Shown: in pieces, positions 49,503-58,880 of the stretch
How the letters are laid out: each line of letters opens with the position of its first letter
How positions within the stretch are numbered: the stretch's first letter is position 1
Assembly: GCF_007752535.1 (NCBI RefSeq)
Contig: NZ_CP036426.1
Coordinates: 8,122,001-8,186,000, forward strand
Length of the DNA stretch: 64,000 nucleotides
From: Tautonia plasticadhaerens
Lineage (GTDB): Bacteria; Planctomycetota; Planctomycetia; Isosphaerales; Isosphaeraceae
Direction of reading: 5' to 3'
Program-made: the position numbers and the translations under genes
The notes under the pieces: model-generated
Seen by the model: only the letters and a program-made list of their open reading frames with translations
Databases searched by the model: none
What the model was told of the DNA's origin: nothing

Positions 49503-49886
49503 CACGCCCCAATCGACCCGTCGTGGGACGGACCTCGGGGCTCCGAGCGTCCGGACCGCCCGGGTCGACGGCGCCCGGGATGCCGGACCATCGGCCTCCC
49601 CGAGGCGTCGGAGCGTGCAAGGATGCGCCCGCGGGGGGGCACCAACGGGCACAGGGACGGCCCGGCCCCCTCGCGTCCCCGATCACCCGCCGTCGAGGCG
49701 CGGCGAGGGAAGACGAGAGGCCCGGCAGGCACCGCACCGCTCCCATCCGACCCGACCGGCCGAGGCGGGATCCGCCGGGCGATCGAGGCCCGAGCCCCGC
49801 TCGCCCCCGGCCCGCTCGCCCCGTCCCGACCGATCGATCGACGCCTCGAGCCCGATACTCGTCCGCCACGGAAGGGGGATGGCCCC

Positions 49887-51287
49887 ATGCGGCTCGCCAT
49901 GACCAGGATCGTCGCGCCGCCCCGCGCGCCCCACCGCCGGTACGTCCGAGAGCGGACCGAGGTGGACCCCGCGCCCCGGCCGGCCGGCCTCTACCCCGGC
50001 GAGCCCGACTCCTGCCGTCGGAGCTTCCGTCTCTTCCTGCCGGTGGCGCTGCAGCTCGGCCTGCTGGTGGCCGTGGCCGAGGTCTACAACCTCGAAGGCC
50101 GGGCCTTCCGGCTGCTGCTGGGGATCGCCGCGGCCGCGTTGCCGGCCCATTACCTGCTGCCCTATCGCTACAAGAAGCCGTTCTTCGTGGCCGCCTCGGT
50201 CGTGGGCCTGGCCTGGGTCTTCGGCTTGCAGACGACGGCCGTGGTGCTGCCCGCCGCCTTGGGGCTGATCGGCCTCTGCATGGCCCCCCTGCCCTGGCGG
50301 GTCCGGGTGGGCGGGGTGGCGGCGGTGGCGATCACGCTCGCCCTGGTCCGGGGCGGGGCGATCGAGGCCGACCTGCCCTCGCCGGTCCTGCCGGTGCTGG
50401 GCACCATGTTCATGTTCCGGCTCATCATCTTCCTGTACGAGTTGAAGCACGCCGAGGCGCCCGAGACGCCCGCCGACGTGCTCAGCTACTTCTTCCTCCT
50501 GCCGAACTACTGCTTCCTGCACTTCCCGGTGGTCGACTACCGGACGATGCAGCGCGGCTACTTCTCGGGGGAGGTGCACGCCGTCCAGCGCGACGGCCTG
50601 CGGATGATCTTCCGGGGCTTCGTCCACCTCCTGCTCTACCGCCTCGTCTACCACGAGCTGCTCATCACCCCCGAGCAGGTCGCCGGCCCGGGGAGCCTGG
50701 GGCGTTTCCTGGCCTGCAACTATTTCCTGTATCTGCACGTCTCGGGGCAATTCCACGTCGCCTGCGGGATGCTCCACCTCTTCGGCTTCAAGCTGCCCGA
50801 GACGCACCACAACTACCTGCTGGCGACCGGCTTCACCGACTACTGGCGGCGGATCAACATCTACTGGAAGGACTTCATGGTCCGGGTCGTCTTCAACCCG
50901 GTCGCCTTCCGCCTCAAGCGGAGGCCCCAGTGGCAGGCGCTGGCCGCGGCGACCTCGGTCGTGTTCGTCGCCACCTGGCTGCTGCACGCCTACCAGTCGT
51001 TCTGGCTGAGCGGCTCCTGGCACTTCAGCGTGCCGGACGCCCTGTTCTGGGGCGTCCTCGGCGCGTTCGTGCTGGTCAACGTCCAGCTCGACGCCCGGCG
51101 CCCCCGGGCCCGCCGCCTGAAGAAGCCCGCCGACCCGACCCGTTGGCGGTCCGCCCGGGCGGGGCTGATCCGGGGGTCGAAGGTGCTGGGCACCTTCACC
51201 ACGATCGCCCTGCTCTGGTCGCTCTGGACCAGCCCGAGCCTCGACTCCTGGCTGGCGATGCTCCGCCGGGGCCTGGGGGTCGAGTGA
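49887..51287 (+). CDS. MBOAT-family O-acyltransferase
   Basis: A 466-residue protein with 8-10 TM segments. The MBOAT core is visible in GFTDYWRRINIYWKDFM and the catalytic His in VATWLLHAYQSFW (about residue 367). The family (AlgI, DltB) moves acyl groups from a carrier across the membrane to surface polymers or lipids. Length and topology fit AlgI/DltB. It starts a block of SGNH, adenylating and acyltransferase genes. ATG 49887 follows GGAAGGGGG; a 380-nt leader precedes it. Confidence 0.9.
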   Translation: MRLAMTRIVAPPRAPHRRYVRERTEVDPAPRPAGLYPGEPDSCRRSFRLFLPVALQLGLLVAVAEVYNLEGRAFRLLLGIAAAALPAHYLLPYRYKKPFFVAASVVGLAWVFGLQTTAVVLPAALGLIGLCMAPLPWRVRVGGVAAVAITLALVRGGAIEADLPSPVLPVLGTMFMFRLIIFLYELKHAEAPETPADVLSYFFLLPNYCFLHFPVVDYRTMQRGYFSGEVHAVQRDGLRMIFRGFVHLLLYRLVYHELLITPEQVAGPGSLGRFLACNYFLYLHVSGQFHVACGMLHLFGFKLPETHHNYLLATGFTDYWRRINIYWKDFMVRVVFNPVAFRLKRRPQWQALAAATSVVFVATWLLHAYQSFWLSGSWHFSVPDALFWGVLGAFVLVNVQLDARRPRARRLKKPADPTRWRSARAGLIRGSKVLGTFTTIALLWSLWTSPSLDSWLAMLRRGLGVE

Positions 51288-51340
51288 CCCTCCCGACCGG
51301 CCGCGATCGCTTCCGTCCCCGAACCGAGCCCGACGGCACC

Positions 51341-52468
51341 ATGGCCGCCTCCCGAACCTTCCCCCCCCAGTTCGCCCTGACCGCCGCCCTGCTCGCCTGG
51401 GGCCTGGCGCCGGACTCGGTCCGCCCCCGGGCCGCCGACGCCCTGCTCCGATCGGGGAAGAACCGGGCCGACCTCGATCGCCTGGAAGCCGGGTATTATG
51501 AGCACCTGCTCGACACCGGCCGACGACTCGACGACGACGCCGTCACGCCCCCCCCGGCCCCGTTCAAGGACGGCCCGCTCGCGATGAAGGTCGAGGACCT
51601 CCGGGAGTGCGTCCTCCGTCCCGACCTGGCCACCACCTTCCGGGGCGCCCGCTGGACGACCAACCGGCTCGGCCTTCGGGACGACGGCTGCGAGGCCGGG
51701 GATGCGGCGGGCTCGTACCGGGTCGCCGTCATCGGCGACTCGATCGGCGTCGGCTGGGGCGTCCACGACGGCGAGGGGTTCGAGCCGAGGCTGGAACGGG
51801 CGCTCGACGCCCGGTCGGCCGACCTCGGGGGACCCCGGGTCGAGCTGCTCAACCTCTGCGTCCCCGGCTACGCCCCCGGCCAGCGTCGGGAGCACCTGGA
51901 GCGGCTCGGGTGGTCGTTCGGGCCCGACCTCGTGCTGTACCAGGCGACGGCGGCCGACATCGGTTGGGACGAGCGACGCCTCCGCGCCCTGCTGCCCGGG
52001 GGCATCGGCTGGGACGCCCCCATGTACCGGGAGGCGATCGCCTCCGGCGGCCTCCGCCCCGGGGACGGCCCCGACCGGGTCCGGGACGCGCTGAAGCCGA
52101 GGCGACTGGACATCCTGGCCGGCGTCTATCGGGCGGTCGTCGCCGACGCGAGGGGCCGGGGCGTGCCGATCGGCTGGGTCCTGCTGCCCCGGGTCGGCCG
52201 GCCGATCGACCCCCGGGAGCGTCGATCGCTCGTCGGCCTGGCCACGGTCGCCGGCTTCGACCCGATCATCGACCTGTCCGACGCCTTCGACGGACTCGAC
52301 CCGCGGTCGATCGCCGTCGGCCCGGACGACTACCACCCGAACGCCGACGGGCACGCGATCCTCGCCCGCCGGCTGGAGGCCGCGCTGGCCACCCGGCCCG
52401 GCGTGCCCTGGACCGACCCGACCGAATCGAGCCGGCCCGGATCGGCCGGGGGAGCGACCCGACGATGA
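51341..52468 (+). CDS. SGNH-hydrolase-like protein (AlgJ/DltD type), first copy
   Basis: A 375-residue protein with an N-terminal hydrophobic anchor (about 7-22). Block I is VIGDSIGVGWGV (Ser about 131), and the C-terminal catalytic pair is DDYHPNADGH (about 330). This is the SGNH fold used by AlgJ/AlgX and related acyl-transfer partners of MBOAT proteins. ATG 51341 aligns with the start of the next paralog; a GTG at 51284 overlapping the MBOAT stop (GTGA) would add 19 residues. It overlaps the next gene by ATGA. Confidence 0.85.
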   Translation: MAASRTFPPQFALTAALLAWGLAPDSVRPRAADALLRSGKNRADLDRLEAGYYEHLLDTGRRLDDDAVTPPPAPFKDGPLAMKVEDLRECVLRPDLATTFRGARWTTNRLGLRDDGCEAGDAAGSYRVAVIGDSIGVGWGVHDGEGFEPRLERALDARSADLGGPRVELLNLCVPGYAPGQRREHLERLGWSFGPDLVLYQATAADIGWDERRLRALLPGGIGWDAPMYREAIASGGLRPGDGPDRVRDALKPRRLDILAGVYRAVVADARGRGVPIGWVLLPRVGRPIDPRERRSLVGLATVAGFDPIIDLSDAFDGLDPRSIAVGPDDYHPNADGHAILARRLEAALATRPGVPWTDPTESSRPGSAGGATRR

Positions 52469-53742
52469 CCCGGACCTCCGCCTCCCAGGCCCCCCGCGCC
52501 TCGCTGCTGACGGCCCTGCTCGCCTCGGCCGCCCTGCTCGCCGCCGGGCTGGCCGACTGGCCCGCCGGCCGGGCCCGGTCGGCGATGCAGTCGCTCCGCT
52601 CGGCCGAGCCGAACCGGGCCGACCGGGAGGCCACCGCCGGGGGCTACTACGAGGGGCTCATCAACCGGGGAGCCCCCGAGGATCGCGCCACCGACGAGGT
52701 CGCCCTCCGGCTGCTCGGCACCCCCGACCGCTGGGTCAGCTTCCACGACATGGGGGCGACGCACTACATCCCCGACGCCTTCCTCCAGTTCCAGCTCCAC
52801 CCCGACGTCCGCCGGCCGGTGCTCGACCACGAGTTCACCACCAACGCCCTCGGGCTCCGGGACCGGGACGGCTATACCGTCGAGAAGCCGGAGGGGACGT
52901 TCCGGATCGTCCTGCTCGGCTCGTCGATCGACATGGGTTGGGGCGTCGACGTGGAGGACACCTACGAGAACTGGCTGGAGGACTGGCTCAACGCCCGGGC
53001 CGAGAAGATCGGGCTCGACCGCCGCTTCGAGATCCTGAACTTCGCCATGGCCGCCTACGGGCCGGCCCAGCGGCTGGAACGCTTCCGGACGTATGCCGCC
53101 GGGTTCGACCCGGACCTCGTCCTCTACTCGGGCACGATGCTCGACCCGAGGCTCTCGGAGATCCACCTCTGCGACCTGATCCGCTACCGGGCGGACCCGA
53201 CCTACGACTTCGTCCGGGCCGTGCTCGACGTCGCCCGGCTGACCGACGAGGACACCGAGCTCGACCCCTCCGGCCAGCTCGAGAGGCGGAGCCGCCTGAA
53301 GGCCAAGCTCGCCCCCTACCTCTGGGCGATGGTCGACGGCTCGGTCGGCACGCTCGCGACCGAATGCCGGGCCCGGCACCTGCCGCTGGCCTACCTGGTC
53401 GTCCCCCGGGCCGGCCTCTCCGACGTGCCCGGGACCCGGGACCCCGGCGTGAGCCGGCACGTCGAGATCGCCACCCGTCACGGCGTCGACCTGCTCGACC
53501 TGACCGGAGCCTTCGACGACGACGACCCCGACGCCCTGGCCCTCGCCCCCTGGGACGACCACCCCAACGCCGACGGCCACCGCCTGATCTTCTATGCCCT
53601 GGCCGAGGCCCTGGTCGCCGACCCCGGCCTCTCCCGCCTCCTCTTCGGCGCCGAGGGCGGCGGCCGCGTCCTCCACCCCGGCGAAGGCCCGGTCGCGGCC
53701 GAGTCGGGGCGTTGGGGGAGGGGCGGGGGGAGGACACGATGA
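52465..53742 (+). CDS. SGNH-hydrolase-like protein, second copy
   Basis: A 425-residue paralog of the preceding gene. After the N-terminal anchor (about 13-30) comes a longer N-terminal region; block I is LLGSSIDMGWGV (GSS instead of GDS, near 151), and the C-terminal pair is WDDHPNADGH (about 365). The Asp in block I is lost, but the Ser and the DxxH remain. It may be a non-catalytic or altered partner of the MBOAT system. The C-terminus is a Gly/Arg-rich tail. Confidence 0.85.
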   Translation: MTRTSASQAPRASLLTALLASAALLAAGLADWPAGRARSAMQSLRSAEPNRADREATAGGYYEGLINRGAPEDRATDEVALRLLGTPDRWVSFHDMGATHYIPDAFLQFQLHPDVRRPVLDHEFTTNALGLRDRDGYTVEKPEGTFRIVLLGSSIDMGWGVDVEDTYENWLEDWLNARAEKIGLDRRFEILNFAMAAYGPAQRLERFRTYAAGFDPDLVLYSGTMLDPRLSEIHLCDLIRYRADPTYDFVRAVLDVARLTDEDTELDPSGQLERRSRLKAKLAPYLWAMVDGSVGTLATECRARHLPLAYLVVPRAGLSDVPGTRDPGVSRHVEIATRHGVDLLDLTGAFDDDDPDALALAPWDDHPNADGHRLIFYALAEALVADPGLSRLLFGAEGGGRVLHPGEGPVAAESGRWGRGGGRTR

Positions 53743-53763
53743 TGAGCGGGGACCGGGAGGTCG

Positions 53764-55632
53764 ATGGCTGATGAGTTCGCCCCCTTCCCCGGCCCGGGCG
53801 GCGTGACGCCCTCCCCCCGCCGCCGACCCGATCCAGCCCGGCGATCCCGCGGGACGCCGGCCCGTCGCATTCCACTCGCCCCGATGCCCGTCAACGGATT
53901 GACGATCATGCAACCCAGAACGACCCAGCCGCGCACCGCCCCCGCCCGGACCACCCCGGTCACGACCCCGGCCCTCCAGGACGATCGCCTGCGGCCCGAC
54001 CGCCGCGTCGACCCCGCCCACGCGGCCCACCGACCGGCCCTGGCGCCGAGGGAGACCATCCACCTGGCGCAGTTGCTCGACCGCGCCGCCACCCGGTGGC
54101 CCGACCGCCCGGCCGTCGAGGCCGAGGACGGGAGGGTCCTGACCTACGACCAGCTCGACCGGGCCGCCGACCGGCTCGACGCCCGGCTCGCCCGCTACGG
54201 GATCGGCCGGGGGGACCGCGTCGGCCTGATGCTGCCGAAGTCCCCCGAGGCGGTGGCCGCGATCCACGGCGTCCTCCGATCGGGCGCCGCGTACGTCCCC
54301 GTCGACCCGACCGCCCCCCCGGCCCGGGGGGCCGGGATCCTGGCCGATGCGTTCGTGAAGGCGGTGGTGGTCGACTCCGGGCTGGTCGACGCGCTCCGCT
54401 CCTGCTGGCCCGGCCCCGGGCCGATGCCGAAGCTGATCGTCGTGGGCGAGGGGGCCGCCGACCACCCCGACGGCGTCTCCTGGGCCGAGGTCATGGCCGA
54501 CGAGGCCCCGACCCCCGACCCGTCCCCCCGCTTCGACGGCGACGTGGCGTACATCCTCTACACGTCGGGGTCGACCGGGACGCCCAAGGGCGTGACGCTC
54601 TCTCACGCCAACGCGCTCTGCTTCCTCGATTGGTGCGCCTCCGCCTTCGGCGTCGAGCCGGGCCGCCGGTTCGCCTCGCACGCGCCCTTCCATTTCGACC
54701 TGTCGGTCTTCGACCTCTACGCCTGCTGCCGGGCCGGCGGGACCCTGGTGCTCGTCGGCGAGGGCCTGGGCAAGGACCCGGCCCGCCTCGGCGATTTCCT
54801 GACCGACCGCGCCATCGACGTCTGGTACTCGGCCCCGTCGATCCTCGCCCTGCTCTCGGAGTACGGCCGGATCGACCGGCCGGGGCTGACCCCGCCGAGG
54901 CTCGTCCTGTTCGCGGGCGAGGTCTTCCCGATCGCCCACCTCCGCCGGCTCCGGAGGCTCTGGCCGTATGCGACGCTCTGGAACCTCTACGGCCCGACCG
55001 AGACGAACGTCTGCACCGCCCACCGCATCCCCGAGGCCATCGCCGACGACCGGGACGAGCCCTTCCCGATCGGCCCGGTCTGCCCGCCGCTGCGGGCCCG
55101 GGTGGTCGACGAGCAGGGGGACGACGTGCCCGACGGCGACGAGGGGGAGCTGCTCATCGCCGGCCCCGGCGTGATGCGCGGCTACTTCGGCCGGGACGAC
55201 CTGACGGAGGCCGCCTTCATCGAGTCGGTCGACGGCACCCGCTGGTATCGCACCGGCGACCTCGTCTCGGATCTCGGGGGCGGCTGCTTCTCCTACCACG
55301 GCCGCCGGGACCGCATGGTGAAGAAGCGCGGCTACCGGATCGAGCTGGGCGAGATCGAGGCCGCCCTGCACCGCCTCGACGGCGTCTCCCGGGCCGCCGT
55401 CGTCGCCACCCCGACCGCCGAGGGGCTGGTCATCTCGGCCTTCGTCGCGATGAAGGCGGGGCAGAAGGGATCGATCATCGCGCTGAAACGCCATTGCGCC
55501 TCGGTGCTCCCGTCCTACATGATCCCCGACGCGATCCGATTCCTCCCGTCGATCCCGTCGACCTCGACCGACAAGGTGGATTATCCCCACCTCGGGGCCC
55601 TCGCCTCGGGCCCCGAGCCGGAGGCCGCCTGA
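53764..55632 (+). CDS. AMP-forming acid/amino-acid adenylating ligase
   Basis: A 622-residue adenylation-domain protein. Motif A3 is YTSGSTGTPKGV (about 264), A5 is NLYGPTETNVCTA, A7 YRTGDLV, A8 GRRDRMVKKRGYRIELGEIE, and A10 reads STDKVD. This is the class of DltA and NRPS initiators that load a carrier protein. No carrier gene is present beside it. The first about 95 residues are Pro/Arg-rich and disordered; alternative starts are 53884 and 53908. The substrate acid cannot be read reliably, so D-Ala is only one possibility. Confidence 0.88.
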   Translation: MADEFAPFPGPGGVTPSPRRRPDPARRSRGTPARRIPLAPMPVNGLTIMQPRTTQPRTAPARTTPVTTPALQDDRLRPDRRVDPAHAAHRPALAPRETIHLAQLLDRAATRWPDRPAVEAEDGRVLTYDQLDRAADRLDARLARYGIGRGDRVGLMLPKSPEAVAAIHGVLRSGAAYVPVDPTAPPARGAGILADAFVKAVVVDSGLVDALRSCWPGPGPMPKLIVVGEGAADHPDGVSWAEVMADEAPTPDPSPRFDGDVAYILYTSGSTGTPKGVTLSHANALCFLDWCASAFGVEPGRRFASHAPFHFDLSVFDLYACCRAGGTLVLVGEGLGKDPARLGDFLTDRAIDVWYSAPSILALLSEYGRIDRPGLTPPRLVLFAGEVFPIAHLRRLRRLWPYATLWNLYGPTETNVCTAHRIPEAIADDRDEPFPIGPVCPPLRARVVDEQGDDVPDGDEGELLIAGPGVMRGYFGRDDLTEAAFIESVDGTRWYRTGDLVSDLGGGCFSYHGRRDRMVKKRGYRIELGEIEAALHRLDGVSRAAVVATPTAEGLVISAFVAMKAGQKGSIIALKRHCASVLPSYMIPDAIRFLPSIPSTSTDKVDYPHLGALASGPEPEAA

Positions 55633-55820
55633 GCGGATCGGGCGGGATCCGGGGGCAGAGCCGATCACCCCCGTCGGCGGAGGCATCCCGGATGAGGCGG
55701 GGCGGGCGGCCGACGCCGGATGGCGGGCGGGGGATGCCCCACTCCGGTCCGATCGCCCCCCCCGGACGGGCCGATCCCTTCCCGAGTTCCTCGCCGCGAC
55801 GCTTCGAGTCCTGGCCGCCC

Positions 55821-56915
55821 ATGCCCGGGATCGAGAACCCGGATTCCTCCCCGACCGAGGTCCCCGTGCGTCCGATCCCGCGACACCTCACCAGCTGGAA
55901 GCCCTGGTTCTACCGGGCGATGCTCCCGGCGCTCCGCCGGCTCGGCCCCGAGGGGTGCGACGCCGCCCTGGTCGCCGTCGGCCTCGTGCTGGGGACCGTG
56001 CCGGGGCGGCGGGGTCGGATCGACCGCCGGTTGCGGTCGGCGCGGTCGGCGCTCGGGTGTGTCTGGGACCTCGAGGTCGCCCGGTCGGGCCTGGCCGGCA
56101 ACCTCGCCCGGTTCGCCGCCCGGGACTGCACCCTGGAGGGCCTGGCCGACGACGAGGCGATCGCCCGGTTCGACGTCGACGGGGCCGGGCACCTCGACGC
56201 GGTCCTGGCCGATGGCCGGGGGGCGATCCTGCTCGGCGGCCACTTCGGCGCCTATCTCTCGGCGATGCACTGGCTCGTCCGACGACGGGTGCCGATGCGG
56301 GCGATGGTCCAGCGGCCCCGGCACGTCTCGGCCGAGCTGGCCCGCTGGTTCGACCGGGCGGGCACGGCCGGGGATCCCGACTCCCTCGGCCGACACCCAC
56401 AATCCGGGTTCTTCCTCCGCCGGTCGATGCCCCCGGGAGAGGGGGTCCTCCGGGTGCTCCGGGCCCGATCGGCGCTGCGCGAGGGGATGGCGATCTTCAT
56501 CAATGGCGACGTCGCCTGGGACGCCGGCTGCGCCCGCCCCGGTCGGCTGCTCGGCCGGGAGTCGAACTACCAGTCGGCCTGGGCCGACCTGGCCGCCATC
56601 ACCGGGGCGCCGGTCCTGCCGGTCTTCTGCTCCCACCGGCCCGGCGGCCGGTTCTCGATGACGATCGACCCGCCCTGGTCCCTTTCGGCGGGCGATCAGC
56701 AACGCGCCGTCGACCGCTACCTCTCCCGGCTCGAATCGGCCATCGCCGCCGAGCCGGCCGAGGCGATCGCCCACCTGCTCTGGGCCTCCTCCCCCCTTGC
56801 CGTCCTCGGTGACCGTCCCGTTGGCCGCCCCGCGAGGCCCGTGCCCTCGGCCAAGCCTCGGGTTCGGGTGCGAGGGCGGGTCGGCCCGGATCGGGCCCCG
56901 TCACCGCTGCGCTGA
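55821..56915 (+). CDS. LpxL/HtrB-like lysophospholipid acyltransferase, motif altered
   Basis: A 364-residue protein. The signature region reads LLGGHFGAYLSAMHWL; LpxL-type enzymes have HxxxxD/E here, so the acid position is Leu. Downstream the block INGDVAWD and GAPVLPVF fit the family. Residues 30-55 (TSWKPWFYRAMLPALRRLG) look like the membrane-binding helix. It closes the MBOAT-SGNH-ligase block. Either the catalytic acid is elsewhere or it is inactive. ATG 55821 is the most plausible start. Confidence 0.8.
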   Translation: MPGIENPDSSPTEVPVRPIPRHLTSWKPWFYRAMLPALRRLGPEGCDAALVAVGLVLGTVPGRRGRIDRRLRSARSALGCVWDLEVARSGLAGNLARFAARDCTLEGLADDEAIARFDVDGAGHLDAVLADGRGAILLGGHFGAYLSAMHWLVRRRVPMRAMVQRPRHVSAELARWFDRAGTAGDPDSLGRHPQSGFFLRRSMPPGEGVLRVLRARSALREGMAIFINGDVAWDAGCARPGRLLGRESNYQSAWADLAAITGAPVLPVFCSHRPGGRFSMTIDPPWSLSAGDQQRAVDRYLSRLESAIAAEPAEAIAHLLWASSPLAVLGDRPVGRPARPVPSAKPRVRVRGRVGPDRAPSPLR

Positions 56916-57182
56916 CGGACCGGGCTGCGCCGACGGACTGGGGCACGCACGGTCCGATTCGGCGACTCGGCCTCGCAAGAACGTCCGGGCATCGCTCCTC
57001 CTCGGCCTCGCCGCCTGCCTCCGGGTCCTCCCGCAGGGACGCGTCCTCCCGGCACGCACAGCCTGACGGGAAGATCGGGAACGGGCGGGTAGGATCAAGA
57101 CACCGACCGATTCCTGACGATTTCACAGGAGCGACGGGCGGCGAGGGGAATTCGGGCCGGGGGAAGTGGAGGGCGTCACGAC

Positions 57183-57767
57183 ATGCTGCCGACCGTACTC
57201 CTGCCGACGCTTCTGTGGCTGGGCCAGTCTCCCGGCATCACGTTCCTCGCACCCGTCCCGCCGGGTCCACGGCCCGACTACGCCCGGCCCGTGGTGCAGT
57301 CGGACCGGGCGGTGGTCCCGGAGACGGTGGCCGGCTGCATCCACCGGCCGGCGGAGTTACCGTTCAACCCGGAGCAACTCGACCGGGCGGCGATGCGGAT
57401 CCTCCAGCTCATCAAGTGGAGCCGCCTCCGGGAGGCGAAGCACTTCGCCTCGCTCGGATCTCCGGCCGCCCCGGACCGACGCCTGATCCCGAGGCGGCCG
57501 CCCTCGCCCGAGGAGCGCCTCCGGCTGAGGGCGATCGCCGCCGCGATCGACGAGCACTGGAAGTACTTCGAGGCCAGGCTCTACGAGGTCCGGATGTTCC
57601 GCCACCGCCCCGAGGAGGGTCAGCTCGCCTGCCGACGGGCCGCCGAGGCCTGGGACGCCCTGCTCGGCCTGATCCGGCAGCACCCCGATCCCCTGCCGCC
57701 CGACCTGGTGAAGGAGTTCGAGGCGGTCGACGCCCTGGTCGCCGTCATCCGGGCCTCATCCATCTAG
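57183..57767 (+). CDS. Small secreted protein, unknown function
   Basis: A 194-residue protein with a short hydrophobic N-terminus (LPTVLLPTLLWLGQSPGITF) that is probably a signal peptide, and a helical, Arg/Glu/Leu-rich remainder without a recognised motif. GGAGG is 10 nt before ATG 57183. It lies alone between the acylation locus and the PEP-CTERM gene. No cysteine motif or catalytic triad is seen. Conserved hypothetical at best. Confidence 0.65.
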   Translation: MLPTVLLPTLLWLGQSPGITFLAPVPPGPRPDYARPVVQSDRAVVPETVAGCIHRPAELPFNPEQLDRAAMRILQLIKWSRLREAKHFASLGSPAAPDRRLIPRRPPSPEERLRLRAIAAAIDEHWKYFEARLYEVRMFRHRPEEGQLACRRAAEAWDALLGLIRQHPDPLPPDLVKEFEAVDALVAVIRASSI

Positions 57768-57809
57768 CCACTTCCCATCTTATCTAGATCCCCGGCCCAA
57801 TCGAATCAT

Positions 57810-57985
57810 CTGCCGACGTCGATAAAACGCAACGCCGCGGGGCGGCAAAGTCTGCCGGCTGCGTCCAGGACTGCATGGTGACACGTAGGGAAGCTGGCGT
57901 CCCCCCGACATCGTGAGCGTGCCGGGTTTCCCTCGCCGAATCACCCCCGACGCAGATGGCCCCCGGGCTCGGCCCGGGGGGCCCG
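57810..57985 (+). other. Structured leader upstream of the PEP-CTERM gene
   Basis: CGGCAAAGTCTGCCG forms a 5-bp hairpin near 57842-57858, and the GCAAAG/CCGG surroundings faintly recall c-di-GMP-I riboswitches, but the second tetraloop receptor half is not convincing. A strong hairpin (57958-57968 with 57972-57983) follows. No gene of its own is visible. Confidence 0.3.
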
Positions 57986-58067
57986 ATCGCGCTTGGGCCA
58001 CGGCAGGAAATCGGGGCGGGATGGGGCGCCTGGCCCGGCTTTGAGACGCAGCAAGGAGCAAGCTCTG

Positions 58068-58880
58068 ATGCAGTTTGAAACGATGGCCCCCCGCCTCAGC
58101 GGCGGGGGTACGATGTCCCTGGTCCGCGCCCTCGCCCTCGCGGCGGTCGCCCTGGCGATGGCCGCCGCCCCGAGGCCGTCGGCGGCCGATCCCTTCCGGT
58201 TCGCGCAGTTCGATCCCCTGGTCGGTCAGGACCAGAACGGTCAGCCGATCTACAACCTGAGCTATCGCGATTCCGGCTCCGGCGGCAAGGAGTTGGTGAC
58301 CACCTCCTACCCGAGCGGCGCCCGGGCCGTGGTCCCGGTGGCCTTCGAGTTCACCGCCTTCGACTCGATCCTGCCCGCGGCCCTGCAAGGCAGGCTGGAC
58401 GCGACGCTGGACATCGACATCGACCTGGCCCCCGGCATCTCGGGCACGACCCGGCTGTCGCAGGCCATCACGTCCGGGACGATCACCGTCCGCCTGGACT
58501 CCCCATACCTCGGCCAGGATCTGCTGCTGAAGGCCGTCTTCACCGGCGGAGAGATCACCGGCCGGCCCGGCGCCACAGCGGGCTTGTCCGACGTCTCCGT
58601 GACCGCCGGGGACGCAATCACCTTCTCCTCGGACTTCCTCGATTTCTCCCAGGCCACCACCGAGGGGATCACGCTCGACCTCAACCCCCTGTTCCCGAGC
58701 CTCCAGAAGTTCGGCGCCAACTCGTTCCGGGACTTCCGGGCGACCGGCTCGGGCCAGTTCTCGCTCGACGGCCGGGTCACCCTCCAGTCGGTCCCCGAGC
58801 CGTCGTCGATCGCTCTGCTCGGCCTGGCCGGCGCCCTCGGCGGGCCGGTCGCGCTGGCGCGGCTCCGACGACGGCGCTGA
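58068..58880 (+). CDS. PEP-CTERM sorting-domain protein, second copy
   Basis: A 270-residue secreted protein with signal peptide (LVRALALAAVALAMAAAPRPSAA), a beta-rich body (ARAVVPVAFEFTAFDSIL, DIDIDLAPGISGTTRL, GQFSLDGRVTLQ) and the sorting tail SVPEPSSIALLGLAGALGG ending in Arg-rich residues. AAGGAG is 9 nt before ATG 58068. The middle is a roughly 200-residue domain without known motif. No exosortase is in the window. Confidence 0.92.
   Translation: MQFETMAPRLSGGGTMSLVRALALAAVALAMAAAPRPSAADPFRFAQFDPLVGQDQNGQPIYNLSYRDSGSGGKELVTTSYPSGARAVVPVAFEFTAFDSILPAALQGRLDATLDIDIDLAPGISGTTRLSQAITSGTITVRLDSPYLGQDLLLKAVFTGGEITGRPGATAGLSDVSVTAGDAITFSSDFLDFSQATTEGITLDLNPLFPSLQKFGANSFRDFRATGSGQFSLDGRVTLQSVPEPSSIALLGLAGALGGPVALARLRRRR

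Noticed and set aside
49615-49902. A 95-residue ORF in the MBOAT leader
   Set aside because: It has no ribosome binding site, an Arg/Pro-rich composition and overlaps the MBOAT start in another frame.
57768-58067. Clear c-di-GMP riboswitch
   Set aside because: Only a GCAAAG-like core can be matched and the second conserved half is absent, so it is listed only as a structured leader.
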